This document shows positions 7,741-18,060 of a DNA stretch of 64,000 nt, one piece after another. Position numbers and translations under genes: made by a program. Below the pieces are notes generated by a model that saw only the letters and a program-made list of their open reading frames with translations, searched no databases and was not told the origin of the DNA. Position 1 is the first letter of the stretch; the number at the start of each line of letters is the position of its first letter. The stretch comes from Neomelitea salexigens DSM 19753 (GTDB lineage Bacteria > Pseudomonadota > Gammaproteobacteria > Pseudomonadales > Spongiibacteraceae), in assembly GCF_000422345.1 (NCBI RefSeq), contig NZ_AULP01000002.1:484644-548643 (forward strand), written 5' to 3'.

Positions 7741-8028
7741 TCAGTGATCGCGACGCTCAGGCTTGGCCTTGGGGTCGAGGATAGAAACGACTCTTACCTC
7801 ATCTTCATGGGCGAGCGGTGCTTCGCCAGCGCGGGGTTGATTAACACGGGTCGGCGGCTCGTTGACCGCAACATCATCGTCGCGGATCGACTCTTTAAAA
7901 CCACAGCGAATGCACTCGCGCACTTGCTCAACCTCTGAGACGCGATACATCACGGTTTTATCCATCTCAGCACACTTGGGACACACCGCCCCCGCAATAA
8001 AACGCCTGGGTTTAAACTCCGTTGCCAT
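7741..8028 (-). CDS. yheV: YheV-family zinc-ribbon protein
   Basis: A 95-residue protein with two CxxC pairs (C16/C19 and C39/C42) in the pattern of a small zinc ribbon, followed by an acidic, charged tail. It matches the YheV family, which in gammaproteobacteria sits directly downstream of prlC, as here. The ATG at 8028 overlaps the last 17 bases of prlC and has GGAGG about 8 bases upstream inside prlC. Longer readings would be buried in prlC. The function of the family is unknown. Confidence 0.85.
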   Translation of the reverse strand: MATEFKPRRFIAGAVCPKCAEMDKTVMYRVSEVEQVRECIRCGFKESIRDDDVAVNEPPTRVNQPRAGEAPLAHEDEVRVVSILDPKAKPERRDH

Positions 8029-10066
8029 GCGTGGCCCCTCCAGTATTTGCTGCGATACCGCTGTGCCGCAGTAGCGCGTCATTGGCAGGCTCTCGCCCAC
8101 GAAACTCAGTAAATAGCAGCGCCGCATCACGCGCACCGCCTTGTTCCAATATCACCTTGCGGAACCGCAAACCGGTATCCCTATCCATCACGCCGCGCTC
8201 TTCAAACAGCGAAAAGGCGTCCGCAGACAACACCTCGGCCCACTTGTAACTGTAATAACCCGCTGCGTATCCACCGGCAAAAATATGCGAAAAGCTGTTT
8301 TGAAAACGGTTAAACGCCGGCGGCCGCAACACGGCAACCTGGTCGCGCACCTCAGCCATCAGGGCATCGATTTGCGATTCACTGACAATGTCCGTCTGCA
8401 TATGCAGGCGGAAATCAAACAGTGCAAACTCTATCTGGCGCAGCATCTGCATACCCGACTGAAAGTTTTTTGCCGCCAGCAGCTTTTCCAACAAGGCCTC
8501 GGGTAGCGGCTCACCGGTTTGGTAGTGACCGGAGATATCGGGAATCACGGATTTTTCCCAACACCAGTTTTCCAGGAACTGACTGGGTAGTTCTACGGCA
8601 TCCCAGGCCACTCCGTTTATTCCGGATACGGCGAGGCAGTCTATCTGGCTTAACATGTGGTGAAGGCCGTGACCAAACTCGTGGAAAAGCGTCGTCACCT
8701 CATTGTGGGTCAACAACGACGGACGGTCAGCACTCGGCGGCGTAAAGTTGCACACCAAAAAGGCGACCGGGCGCTGCATGTTGCCATCGCCAAGCATCCG
8801 CCGCCCCCGGCAATCTGCCATCCACGCACCGCCACGCTTATTGGCGCGGGCGTACAGGTCGAGATAGAACTCGGCAATGGTATCGCCGCCACGACGCAGC
8901 GCGAAACACTGCGCATCGTCGTGCCAGAGTGGCGCCTCTTGCTCGACAATATCCAGATCGAACAGCTCGCCCGTTACCTTGAATAAGCCTTCCAGCACAC
9001 GCTCCACCGGGAAGTAGGGGCGCAGCTCTTCCTGAGACACTGCATAGCGGGCCTCCCGTAGCTTTTCGCTAAAGTAGGGTACATCCCAGGCCTCGAGCTC
9101 GTGCTGACCATGCTCGGCGGCAAAGGCCTGCAATGCTTTCAGCTCCTGCTCGGCCACGGGTTTACTGGCAGCCGCTAACTCCGACAGAAAATCCAGCACC
9201 GCATCACAGGACGGCGCCATTTTGCTCGCCAATGACTTTTCAGCGTAACTGCCAAAACCCAGCAGGCGCGCCTGCTCGGCACGCAATTGCAATATCTCCA
9301 CCATCAGCGGGCCGTTGTCCCACTGGGCGCCGCTTGGCGACTGTGCAGAAGCGCGGGTCACGTAGGCCTCGTAGAGTTCACGACGGATCTCCCGGTTGTC
9401 GCAGTACTGCATTACCGGCAAATAACTCGGTATGTCCAGGCTCAAGCGGTAACCTTTTCGGCCCGCCGCTGTTGCAGCAGCGGCGAGGTTATCCAGTACC
9501 GACTCCGGCACACCGGCGAGCGAATCCGCATCGGCGACAAATTTTTCCCAACCATCTGTCGCATCCAATACATGGTTGGAGTAGGCGGTCGACAACTCAC
9601 TGAGACGCTGCTGTATTTCACTAAAGCGAGCGGCCTCTTCACCATCCAGGGCAACCCCCGACAGGGTGAAGTCGCGCAGCATATTTTCCACCGCCTTCTG
9701 GCGAGCAAATGCCAGCTGCTGAAACTCGTCACTCTCTGACAGCGCCTTCACGCGTTCATAAAGAGGCCGATTCTGCCCCATCTCACTGCTGTAAGCCGTC
9801 AACAGAGGCAAGCACTTATTGTAGGCATCGCGCCAGGCATCACCGCTGATAACCGCATGAAGATGGCTCAAGGGTGCCCAGAATTGCTCAATGCGATCGT
9901 TGATCTCTTCCAGCGGCTGCATGAGCGATTGCCAGCTGGGCGGTGTATCGCTGGCTAACAGGCCTGCAACATCGGCGCGGCTGCGATTAAGCAGCTCCTC
10001 GCACTGGGCGGGATAATCGGCCGGTCGCAATTGAGAAAATTCCGGAAGAGATTGCTCTGCATACAT
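8012..10066 (-). CDS. prlC: Oligopeptidase A
   Basis: A 684-residue M3-family zinc metallopeptidase of the cytoplasm that degrades short peptides, including cleaved signal peptides. The catalytic HEFGH motif is at 462-466, and the third ligand is probably E492 in WDAVELPSQF. Length and domain layout match E. coli PrlC. It forms an operon with yheV through a 17-base overlap. It is divergent from the carbonic-anhydrase-like gene, with about 140 bases between the two starts that must hold both promoters. Confidence 0.95.
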   Translation of the reverse strand: MYAEQSLPEFSQLRPADYPAQCEELLNRSRADVAGLLASDTPPSWQSLMQPLEEINDRIEQFWAPLSHLHAVISGDAWRDAYNKCLPLLTAYSSEMGQNRPLYERVKALSESDEFQQLAFARQKAVENMLRDFTLSGVALDGEEAARFSEIQQRLSELSTAYSNHVLDATDGWEKFVADADSLAGVPESVLDNLAAAATAAGRKGYRLSLDIPSYLPVMQYCDNREIRRELYEAYVTRASAQSPSGAQWDNGPLMVEILQLRAEQARLLGFGSYAEKSLASKMAPSCDAVLDFLSELAAASKPVAEQELKALQAFAAEHGQHELEAWDVPYFSEKLREARYAVSQEELRPYFPVERVLEGLFKVTGELFDLDIVEQEAPLWHDDAQCFALRRGGDTIAEFYLDLYARANKRGGAWMADCRGRRMLGDGNMQRPVAFLVCNFTPPSADRPSLLTHNEVTTLFHEFGHGLHHMLSQIDCLAVSGINGVAWDAVELPSQFLENWCWEKSVIPDISGHYQTGEPLPEALLEKLLAAKNFQSGMQMLRQIEFALFDFRLHMQTDIVSESQIDALMAEVRDQVAVLRPPAFNRFQNSFSHIFAGGYAAGYYSYKWAEVLSADAFSLFEERGVMDRDTGLRFRKVILEQGGARDAALLFTEFRGREPANDALLRHSGIAANTGGATHGNGV

Positions 10067-10206
10067 GAATAAGTACTCACATGATCAAAAAAATGAACAG
10101 GCCCTAGCTTAACAGATCGCAGGCCCAGGCTGGGCCAGAAAGCATGTTCGCCGACCACCCAGCTCGCTACAATAGACCTTCCGTCAGTGTTTCGAGGATC
10201 ACCGCA

Positions 10207-10785
10207 ATGGGCTACCGCGCCGAGAACTACACCCGCCGCTTTGAGGGTCATCAACCTCAGTTGGAAGAAGGGGTATTTATCGACCCCAGTGCCGTTGTCA
10301 TTGGTGATGTCCACATTGGCCGCGACAGCTCCATTTGGCCGCAAAGCACCGTTCGCGGCGATATGCATTGCATTCATATCGGCGAGCGCTGCAGCATTCA
10401 AGACAACAGCGTGTTACACATCACCCATGCCGGCCCCTACAACCCCGACGGTTATCCTCTGCGCATTGGCGACGACGTGACCGTTGCCCACAGCGTGACG
10501 CTGCACGGGTGCGAAATTGGCAGTCGAGTATTGATTGGTATGGGAAGCATCGTCATGGACGGCGCAATTATCGAAGACGATGTTGTGGTAGCTGCCAACA
10601 GCCTGGTGCCACCAGGTAAGCGGCTTGCCAGTGGCCACCTCTATGTCGGCAGCCCCGCTAAAGCTGCCCGGCCGCTGAGTGAAAAGGAAATGCGCTATTT
10701 CTGCTACAGCTCGGCGAACTACAGCAAGCTAAAAGATCGCCACATCGCTGAATTAGAAACTGATAGCGCCGGTGTCGACGAGTAG
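10207..10785 (+). CDS. Gamma-carbonic-anhydrase-like hexapeptide protein (YrdA type)
   Basis: A 192-residue left-handed beta-helix protein with hexapeptide repeats from about residue 20 to 150. The family's zinc ligands are present in the usual order: a His in VLHITH and two His in VAHSVTLHGC. Bacterial relatives such as YrdA bind metal, but most have no demonstrated carbonic anhydrase activity. The ATG at 10207 is chosen on GAGG 9 bases upstream and on family length; an upstream in-frame ATG at 10144 lacks support. The 3' end overlaps the convergent antiporter gene by 33 bases. Confidence 0.87.
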   Translation: MGYRAENYTRRFEGHQPQLEEGVFIDPSAVVIGDVHIGRDSSIWPQSTVRGDMHCIHIGERCSIQDNSVLHITHAGPYNPDGYPLRIGDDVTVAHSVTLHGCEIGSRVLIGMGSIVMDGAIIEDDVVVAANSLVPPGKRLASGHLYVGSPAKAARPLSEKEMRYFCYSSANYSKLKDRHIAELETDSAGVDE

Positions 10786-11727
10786 ATAAGCCAGATAGCC
10801 AAGGTATACCGTCAACAGCAGTCCGCCCTCGTAGCGGCGGATTTCCGGGGCCCGACGCGGGCCGAAGGCAACGAGGTAGAAGCCCGCTGTTAGCATCAAC
10901 ATCAGCGGGTAATCGCGGTCGACGATCGCCATATCAATGACGCCGGGCGCAATCACACCGGGCAGCGCCATCACCCCCAGCAGGTTAAACAGATTGGAGC
11001 CGATCACATTGCCAATGGCGATGTCATGCTCGCCCTTACGTGCCGCGGCGACTGACGCCGCCAACTCGGGCAAACTGGTACCAATGGCCACCACTGTTAG
11101 GCCGATCACCAAATCGCTAACACCGAATATCTGCGCCAATTCCACCGCTGACCACACCAGCATGCGCGCCGATGCCATCAGTAAAATTAGGCCGACTAGC
11201 AGCCAGCCCAGGGCGACGGGCAGCGACATATCCTTGGGAATTTCTTCGGCGTACTCGGCCTCCAAGGCATCGCCGCGGCTGTGCTTGGCTTCCCACAGTT
11301 GCCGCAACACTACCGCTAGAAACCCGCCCAGTAGTATGCAGCCATCCGTAAATCCGAGCTCACCATCGCGCAGCAAAAAATAGCCGCCCAGCATCACCAG
11401 CAGTAGCAGGGGAATTTCTCGGGTTATCAACTTGCTTTGCACACGCAGCGGGATGTACAGCGCCGTCAGGCCGAGAATCAGCGCGATATTTGTGATATTC
11501 GAGCCCAGCGCGTTCCCCACCGACAGCCCCGACTGGCCGTCGGCAGCGGCCATTGCCGAGACCAGCATTTCCGGTGCAGAGGTACCAATCCCCACCACCA
11601 AAATACCTACCACCAGGGTCGACACACCCAAAATCGACGCCGTCGCCGACGCGCCGATAACAAACCTGTCGGCACTCCATACCAGAATAACCAAACCAAG
11701 AATGAGGGTTGTCAGAATCAACAGCAT
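10753..11727 (-). CDS. Calcium/sodium antiporter (YrbG-type, CaCA family)
   Basis: A 324-residue inner-membrane protein with about ten hydrophobic helices. The two inverted CaCA repeats are visible: GIGTSAPEMLVS with GNALGSNITN (about 46-81), and AIGTSLPELAASV with GNVIGSNLFN in the second half. These acidic/GSN motifs bind the transported cations. The protein exchanges sodium or protons for calcium across the inner membrane. The gene is read with aroE and hemF on the same strand, starting 26 bases after the aroE stop, and overlaps the convergent carbonic-anhydrase-like gene at its 3' end. Confidence 0.9.
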   Translation of the reverse strand: MLLILTTLILGLVILVWSADRFVIGASATASILGVSTLVVGILVVGIGTSAPEMLVSAMAAADGQSGLSVGNALGSNITNIALILGLTALYIPLRVQSKLITREIPLLLLVMLGGYFLLRDGELGFTDGCILLGGFLAVVLRQLWEAKHSRGDALEAEYAEEIPKDMSLPVALGWLLVGLILLMASARMLVWSAVELAQIFGVSDLVIGLTVVAIGTSLPELAASVAAARKGEHDIAIGNVIGSNLFNLLGVMALPGVIAPGVIDMAIVDRDYPLMLMLTAGFYLVAFGPRRAPEIRRYEGGLLLTVYLGYLAYLLVDTGAISF

Positions 11728-11752
11728 ACAAGAAGGGCCCGCAAAGCGATTT

Positions 11753-12588
11753 TCAGTGAGAAAGGGATTGGCGAATCAACTCAATGACTGGCCGTGTATC
11801 AGGGCGAACGCCTCGCCAAATGCAGAATGACTCCGCGGCCTGCTCGACCAACATGCCCAGCCCGTCTGATACCGCCCAGGCTGCTTCAGCAGCCGCCCAG
11901 CGCATGAACGGGGTGGGCTCAGCGCCGTACATCATATCGTAGGCACTGCCTTCATTGCTGAGTATGTGGGAGGGCAGCGGCGGCAAATCGCCACTCAAAC
12001 TGGCGCTGGTACCATTGATAATTATATCGAACTGGCGGCCCGGCAAGGCTTCGAAAGGCTGCCCACTCACGGGCCCCAGTTCAGCAAACAACTCGGCCAG
12101 GGCCTCGGCTTTTTCCAGGGTGCGGTTCGCAACCACCAATTCCTCGGGGCGCTGTTTTAACAGCGGGCCGAGTATTCCCCGCACTGCACCGCCGGCGCCA
12201 AGCACCAAAATTCGCTTACCCGCCAGTGACCAGCCGAGGTTGTCATTGATATCGCGCACCATACCCACGCCGTCGGTATTGTCGCCGTAGATACGGCCAT
12301 CCTCGCCACGCGCCAGCGTATTCACGGCACCGGCGCGGCGCGCACGGCCACTGAGCTCGTCGGCAAATTCGAAGGCATCCAGCTTGAAGGGCACGGTGAT
12401 ATTTAGCCCGCGGCCACCATTGCGAAAGAACTCCGATGCCACTTCGGCAAAACGCCCCAGCTCAACCTTATGCGCCCGATAGTGCAGTGCCTGCCCGGTT
12501 TGCTCGGCAAACGCCGCGTGAATTTGCGGGGAACGACTGTGTTTTATGGGGTTACCAAATACGGCGTACTGATCCACTGCATCCATCA

Positions 12589-12589
<1 letters not shown>
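11753..12589 (-). CDS. aroE: Shikimate dehydrogenase (NADP+)
   Basis: Catalyses reduction of 3-dehydroshikimate to shikimate, the fourth step of the aromatic amino-acid pathway. The 278-residue protein has SRSPQIH (substrate site, about 18-24), NITVPFK with catalytic K69, NTDG with D106, and the NADP-binding loop GAGGAVRG at 131-138. The start ATG overlaps the hemF stop (TAATG), indicating translational coupling; a second ATG follows directly. Longer readings would run into hemF. It is part of a tsaC-hemF-aroE order common in gammaproteobacteria. Confidence 0.95.
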
Positions 12590-13497
<908 letters not shown>

Positions 13498-14064
13498 CTA
13501 GGCTGAACGCAGCGTGTCGCCGCTAAGCGCATCGCGAATACAGCTGGGTTGACGGCGGCCACCTAGGCGACCGGGCAAATAGTAGTTTACGGCGCCGGCA
13601 AAATACCGCTCTGCCTGTTGTTGGCTGCGAGCAGGCTCCAGTGATGCCGGGTTAGCGGAGGTAGACACCAAACATCCACCCACGGCCTTGCACAAGGCAG
13701 CGGTGAGGGGGTGGTCAGTCACTCTTACCGCGACGCTGCTGAAGCGCCCCCTCACCCAGCTGGGAGCAAACTCTTCATCGGGAATCACCCAGGTATAGGG
13801 GCCTGGCCAGCTCTCTAATACCGCTTCGCGCCGCGAGGCAGGCAGCGGCGCCAACAAGGCTTGAAGGCGATCGACGCTATCGGTAACCAGCAATAGGCCT
13901 TTTTCGGGGTCGCGCCGCTTTAAGGTGCAAATCCGCGCCACAGCCGCGGCATTCTCTGGCACACATGCCAGCCCCCAGACAGCTTCGGTGGGGTGACAAA
14001 CCACACCACCGGCACGCAGTAGGTCGGCAGCATAGCGCAATCGATAACGGGATAGTTCTGTCAT
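13498..14064 (-). CDS. tsaC: Threonylcarbamoyl-AMP synthase
   Basis: Makes threonylcarbamoyl-AMP from Thr, bicarbonate and ATP for the t6A37 modification of ANN-decoding tRNAs. The 188-residue single Sua5/YciO/YrdC domain has CHPTEAVWGL near residue 25, KRRDPEKGLLLV near 50, and STSAN near 140, all active-site segments of the family. The ATG at 14064 is preferred to a TTG three codons upstream, because the family N-terminus starts near here. Length is that of TsaC rather than of the two-domain Sua5. It is transcribed towards hemF. Confidence 0.92.
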   Translation of the reverse strand: MTELSRYRLRYAADLLRAGGVVCHPTEAVWGLACVPENAAAVARICTLKRRDPEKGLLLVTDSVDRLQALLAPLPASRREAVLESWPGPYTWVIPDEEFAPSWVRGRFSSVAVRVTDHPLTAALCKAVGGCLVSTSANPASLEPARSQQQAERYFAGAVNYYLPGRLGGRRQPSCIRDALSGDTLRSA

Positions 14065-14157
14065 GATAAGCAAGACCCTGCACAGGCAAAGGCCAGCAGT
14101 GGGTCGCCGGCAGCGGAAGACGCGGCAAAAGTACCCAAAGGCGAACGGCTTTGCAAC

Positions 14158-15270
14158 TTAGCGGCAGCGTTGCCAACCACCGCTACACTGCTCAACCCAG
14201 CCCGCCAGCTCTAATTCGCCCAGCGCGCTAAGTAACTCCGTTACCGGCATTGTGCTGCGCGCGACCAGTTGATCGAGGGTAAGTGGCGCAAATTCCAACA
14301 GCGCCAGCAACGCAGGCGGCTCAGCCTCAGGGCTCTCCAATACAGCACCAGCGAGCCCCGGCGGCAAGCAGGGGAGTTCTTCGACGATGTCCTCTAAGGT
14401 CTCGACCAACTTTGCCCCCTGGCGAATCAAGGCGTTGCAACCGCGGCTGGCTGGACTGTGTATCGAGCCAGGCAGGGCAAACACCTCGCGGTTCTGCTCT
14501 AAGGCCTGGCGCGCAGTGATTAGCGAACCGCTTTTGATTGCCGCTTCGATGACCAAAACCCCCAAGCTCATCCCGCTGATAATGCGATTTCTACGCGGGA
14601 ATTGATGGGGCAGGGGCGGGCTGCCCAGAGGGTACTCGGAAAGCACAAGCCCGCCCTCAACCATCGCGTCATAGAGCGCCTTGTTGCGTCGCGGATAGCA
14701 GATGTCCACTCCGCAGCCCAACACCGCTACAGACGCTGCCGCTTCCTGCATGGCGCCGGCGTGGGCCGCGCCATCGACCCCCATTGCCATGCCGCTAACC
14801 ACCGTGATGCCATGCGCAGACAAGGCCTGGGCAAAGGCATGCGCGTCTTGCTCGCCACGGCGGCTGGCGCGACGGCTCCCCACCACCGCAATCATAATGC
14901 TCTGCAGCAACTCTCGCCGCCCCCTCATAAACACTATTGGTGGTGGGTCGACGATCTCGCTTAGGAGCAAGGGGTAGTCTTCATCGGTCAGGCAAACCAA
15001 CTCGCAATGAGCGTGCTGCTCCGCCAGTGCGGCGAGGGCATTGCTATCGCTTAATACCCCGGCGATACGATCGCGCATCGGCGCGCTAAGCAGCTGTTCA
15101 CTGCGAGCCTCTTCGCCGTAGCGCTGCACCACAAACTGCTGAACCTCGTCCGCAGAAATTTCCGCCAAGCGACGGGGTTGTCCTGCCAGGCTCATTAAGG
15201 CGCGCAGTTGTGCGGGGGGAATAGTCAACTGCTGCTGAATCAGCAGCCAAAGAAGGGCATCAGCGTCCAT
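14158..15270 (-). CDS. dprA: DNA-processing protein DprA (Smf)
   Basis: Loads RecA on incoming single-stranded DNA in natural transformation; it is also present in species not known to be competent. The 370-residue protein has an N-terminal helical region, the Rossmann-like DprA core with GSRRAS at 131-136 and SGMAMGVDGAAH at 159-170, and a C-terminal winged-helix-like end. AAGGA lies 8 bases before the ATG at 15270, which decides the start against upstream TTG and ATG codons that overlap that site. The LysM gene lies upstream and tsaC downstream on the same strand. Confidence 0.93.
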   Translation of the reverse strand: MDADALLWLLIQQQLTIPPAQLRALMSLAGQPRRLAEISADEVQQFVVQRYGEEARSEQLLSAPMRDRIAGVLSDSNALAALAEQHAHCELVCLTDEDYPLLLSEIVDPPPIVFMRGRRELLQSIMIAVVGSRRASRRGEQDAHAFAQALSAHGITVVSGMAMGVDGAAHAGAMQEAAASVAVLGCGVDICYPRRNKALYDAMVEGGLVLSEYPLGSPPLPHQFPRRNRIISGMSLGVLVIEAAIKSGSLITARQALEQNREVFALPGSIHSPASRGCNALIRQGAKLVETLEDIVEELPCLPPGLAGAVLESPEAEPPALLALLEFAPLTLDQLVARSTMPVTELLSALGELELAGWVEQCSGGWQRCR

Positions 15271-15327
15271 GGTCTGCATCCTTGCCGACAATGGCCCGCG
15301 CAGCGCAAGGCTACGCGGGGGGAGTAT

Positions 15328-16353
15328 TTAGGGGTTACGAACTTTGTCGCCAACCTTTAAGGTTTGCTCGGCCTTAAGTACCAGCGCATAGCTAACTTTA
15401 TCGAACACGCGGAACACCATCAGAATTCCCGCGCGCACGTCTGGTGCCTGCAGGCGTTCACCCGTCAGGGGATCGCGAACCATCACGCCCGTGGTGTAAA
15501 TCGCCATGACATCGCCGGCTTCGATCGCATTTCGCTCACCGAGATTCAAGGTCACCACATCCATACTGCCAATTTGGGTCAAACCACCCTCGACAGCAAT
15601 GATTGACCCGCGAGTGTCTTGGTCCGGGGCCTGAGGCTCAAAGCGCGCGGTGAGCTGTCGTGACTCCAGCGGTAAAAACCGGTCGGCACGGCGAATTTCT
15701 TGCGTGCTGCGATTCAGTGCCAAGGTGGAGATATCGCCCTCGGTGTGCAGTAGGTGGGCGGTTCCGATGTCGATCGCCTCAATCCCCAGCAGCTCGCGGC
15801 TGCGCGGATCCACATATACTTTACCCCGGCGGTAAATACCGAAGTTTTTGGCATCCTCAAAATCGCCGCGACCCAAAATTTCATCACCTGCACCTGCGAC
15901 GATATTGCCACGCTTACCTGCCAACACGTAGGGCGCCGACTCAAGCTCGCCCTCGTCGACAACGCGGCTGCGCGTTAAGAAGGGAGCAATCACATCCAAG
16001 GGGATCGCGGGAATCGCATCGCTGACATCGGAGATCCGCATCTGCGGCGTCAATTTCACCACCGTGTCGCGCGGCTCAGAGTTGCGAACCAGTACCGGCT
16101 TGCCGTCCACCCACATCAACTTAAGCAGGTCACCGGGGTAGATAAGATGAGGGTTTTCAACCTGGGGGTTGTAGTACCACAGCTCGGGCCACAACCAGGG
16201 GTCATCGAGGAACATCGCCGAGATATCCCACAGAGTATCCCCTCGTTTCACCACGTAGGTTTGAGGGTGACCAGCTTTCAGTGACAAAACATCACCCGCA
16301 TGGGCAGCGCTCAGTAGCGCACAAAACAACAAGCCCAGCACAGTTTTTCTCAT
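15328..16353 (-). CDS. Exported LysM-domain protein
   Basis: A 341-residue protein with a signal peptide (about 1-19, ending AAHAG), then one LysM domain (32-79, with VVKRGDTLWDIS and HLIYPGDLLKL) that binds peptidoglycan. A long beta-rich region follows without a known enzymatic motif. This layout matches the LysM protein found next to dprA and def in many gammaproteobacteria. AAGGA lies 7 bases before the ATG. It is divergent from def, with about 240 bases between the two starts. A cell-envelope role is inferred from the domain. Confidence 0.87.
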   Translation of the reverse strand: MRKTVLGLLFCALLSAAHAGDVLSLKAGHPQTYVVKRGDTLWDISAMFLDDPWLWPELWYYNPQVENPHLIYPGDLLKLMWVDGKPVLVRNSEPRDTVVKLTPQMRISDVSDAIPAIPLDVIAPFLTRSRVVDEGELESAPYVLAGKRGNIVAGAGDEILGRGDFEDAKNFGIYRRGKVYVDPRSRELLGIEAIDIGTAHLLHTEGDISTLALNRSTQEIRRADRFLPLESRQLTARFEPQAPDQDTRGSIIAVEGGLTQIGSMDVVTLNLGERNAIEAGDVMAIYTTGVMVRDPLTGERLQAPDVRAGILMVFRVFDKVSYALVLKAEQTLKVGDKVRNP

Positions 16354-16590
16354 AACACTTTCCTTCAAGCGACCTCAGCAAGGGGGTAGCACCCTGGTCG
16401 TTCGCGACAATCAGGCATTTCCGCCGTTCTCACGGTATAATAGTCGGCCGTCGCGGCGACTGCATATTGTTATCGTTGTAAAAAGCAGAAGGCGTTGCCA
16501 CCCTATCCGATACACGGCTCTGCAATTGCGAATACTCTTTATAGTAGCAATAGTTGGGCAACATACACGACAACTTGGTCACAATCATTT

Positions 16591-17097
16591 ATGGCTGTAC
16601 TAGAGATTCTCGAATTTCCCGATCCGCGCCTGCGCACCGTCGCCAAACCCGTGGAAAACGTCGACGACCGCATTCGCAAGATTATCGACGATATGTTCGA
16701 CACCATGTACGAGGCGCCGGGCATCGGTCTGGCGGCCAGCCAGGTGGATATACACGAGCAGATCGTCGTCATTGACGTGAGCGAAGACCGCAGCGAACCG
16801 CTGGTGTTCATCAACCCGGAAATTACCGTTCTCGATGAAGAAATCTTCCAGTACGACGAGGGCTGCCTGTCTGTGCCTGGCTTCTATGAAACCGTCGAGC
16901 GCCCCCGCCACGTTCGCGTGAAGGCCCTGGATCGCAACGGCGACGTTTTTGAAATGGAGCCCGAGGGACTGCTGGCGGTATGTATTCAGCATGAGAACGA
17001 CCACCTGCTGGGCAAGTTATTTGTCGACTACCTGTCGCCGCTTAAGCGCAACCGCATTCGCGGAAAGCTGGAAAAACAACACAAACGCAAGGCATAG
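16591..17097 (+). CDS. def: Peptide deformylase
   Basis: Removes the formyl group from the N-terminal Met of nascent proteins; metal-dependent and cytoplasmic. All three family motifs are present in the 168-residue protein: GIGLAASQ (44-51), EGCLSVPG with metal ligand C92, and [10 protein letters not shown] with H134, E135 and H138. The ATG at 16591 is chosen on family length, though no strong ribosome site precedes it. A TATAAT at 16436-16441 could be the -10 of its promoter, but no good -35 was found. fmt follows 9 bases downstream. Confidence 0.96.
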   Translation: MAVLEILEFPDPRLRTVAKPVENVDDRIRKIIDDMFDTMYEAPGIGLAASQVDIHEQIVVIDVSEDRSEPLVFINPEITVLDEEIFQYDEGCLSVPGFYETVERPRHVRVKALDRNGDVFEMEPEGLLAVCIQHENDHLLGKLFVDYLSPLKRNRIRGKLEKQHKRKA

Positions 17098-17106
17098 GAG
17101 ACGGCA

Positions 17107-18060
17107 GTGGCCGCCACTTCACAAAAGCTGGTATTTGCCGGCACCCCGGAATTTGCAGCGCAACATTTGAAGGCACTGCTGGACGACGGCCACCACGACA
17201 TCGTTGCGGTATACACCCAACCTGACCGGCCAGCGGGCCGCGGTAAAAAGCCCCGACCCAGCCCCGTTAAACAACTTGCCGAGCAGGCCGGAATCACCGT
17301 TTACCAGCCGCTCAACTTTAAAGACCAGGCCGACCGCGACGCTCTGGCCGCCCTCGGCGCCGACCTAATGATAGTGGTCGCCTATGGGCTGATCCTGCCG
17401 CAAGCGGTCTTGGATATACCGCGACTGGGCTGCGTAAATGTTCACGCCTCCCTGCTGCCACGCTGGCGCGGTGCCGCCCCCATCCAGCGGGCCATTGAAG
17501 CAGGCGACAGCGAGACTGGCGTTACCATTATGCAAATGGCCGCTGGCTTGGATACCGGCGACATGCTGCGTAAAGTGCACTGCGACATTGGCCCCCACGA
17601 CACCAGCGCCAGTCTCCACAACCGCTTGGCTGAGATGGGTGGACCGGCCCTGATAGACGCCATAAACCAGCTGGCCAGCGGTACCGCTCAGCCTGAAGTG
17701 CAGGATGACGCACTGAGCAATTACGCCGCCAAGATCGACAAGCAAGAAGGCGAGATCAACTGGCAGCGCAGTGCCGCTGAAATAGATCGTCAGATTCGCG
17801 CATTTATTCCCTTCCCCGTTTGCTACACCAGCGTCGGTGAAGACCGTTTGCGCGTATGGCAGGCGGAGCCGACCTCTGGTGATGGGTCGCCGGGGGAAAT
17901 ACTCAGCTGTGACAAGCACGGCATCGTCATCGCCTGTGGCGAGGGCGCCCTGCGACTTCTCTCACTGCAACTCCCCAATGCGCGCCAAATGGCTGTCGCC
18001 GATGTTCTCAATGGTCACGCTGCGCGCTTCTCGGTAGGCACCGTTTTGGGTGCGACATGA
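17107..18060 (+). CDS. fmt: Methionyl-tRNA formyltransferase
   Basis: Formylates initiator Met-tRNA using 10-formyltetrahydrofolate. The 317-residue protein has the catalytic N111, H113 and D149 (in NVHASLLPRWRGAAPIQ and GLDTGD) and a C-terminal OB-like tRNA-binding domain. It starts at GTG with GGAG 6 bases upstream, 9 bases after def, so the two functionally linked genes are one operon. Its stop overlaps the rsmB start (ATGA). Confidence 0.96.
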   Translation: MAATSQKLVFAGTPEFAAQHLKALLDDGHHDIVAVYTQPDRPAGRGKKPRPSPVKQLAEQAGITVYQPLNFKDQADRDALAALGADLMIVVAYGLILPQAVLDIPRLGCVNVHASLLPRWRGAAPIQRAIEAGDSETGVTIMQMAAGLDTGDMLRKVHCDIGPHDTSASLHNRLAEMGGPALIDAINQLASGTAQPEVQDDALSNYAAKIDKQEGEINWQRSAAEIDRQIRAFIPFPVCYTSVGEDRLRVWQAEPTSGDGSPGEILSCDKHGIVIACGEGALRLLSLQLPNARQMAVADVLNGHAARFSVGTVLGAT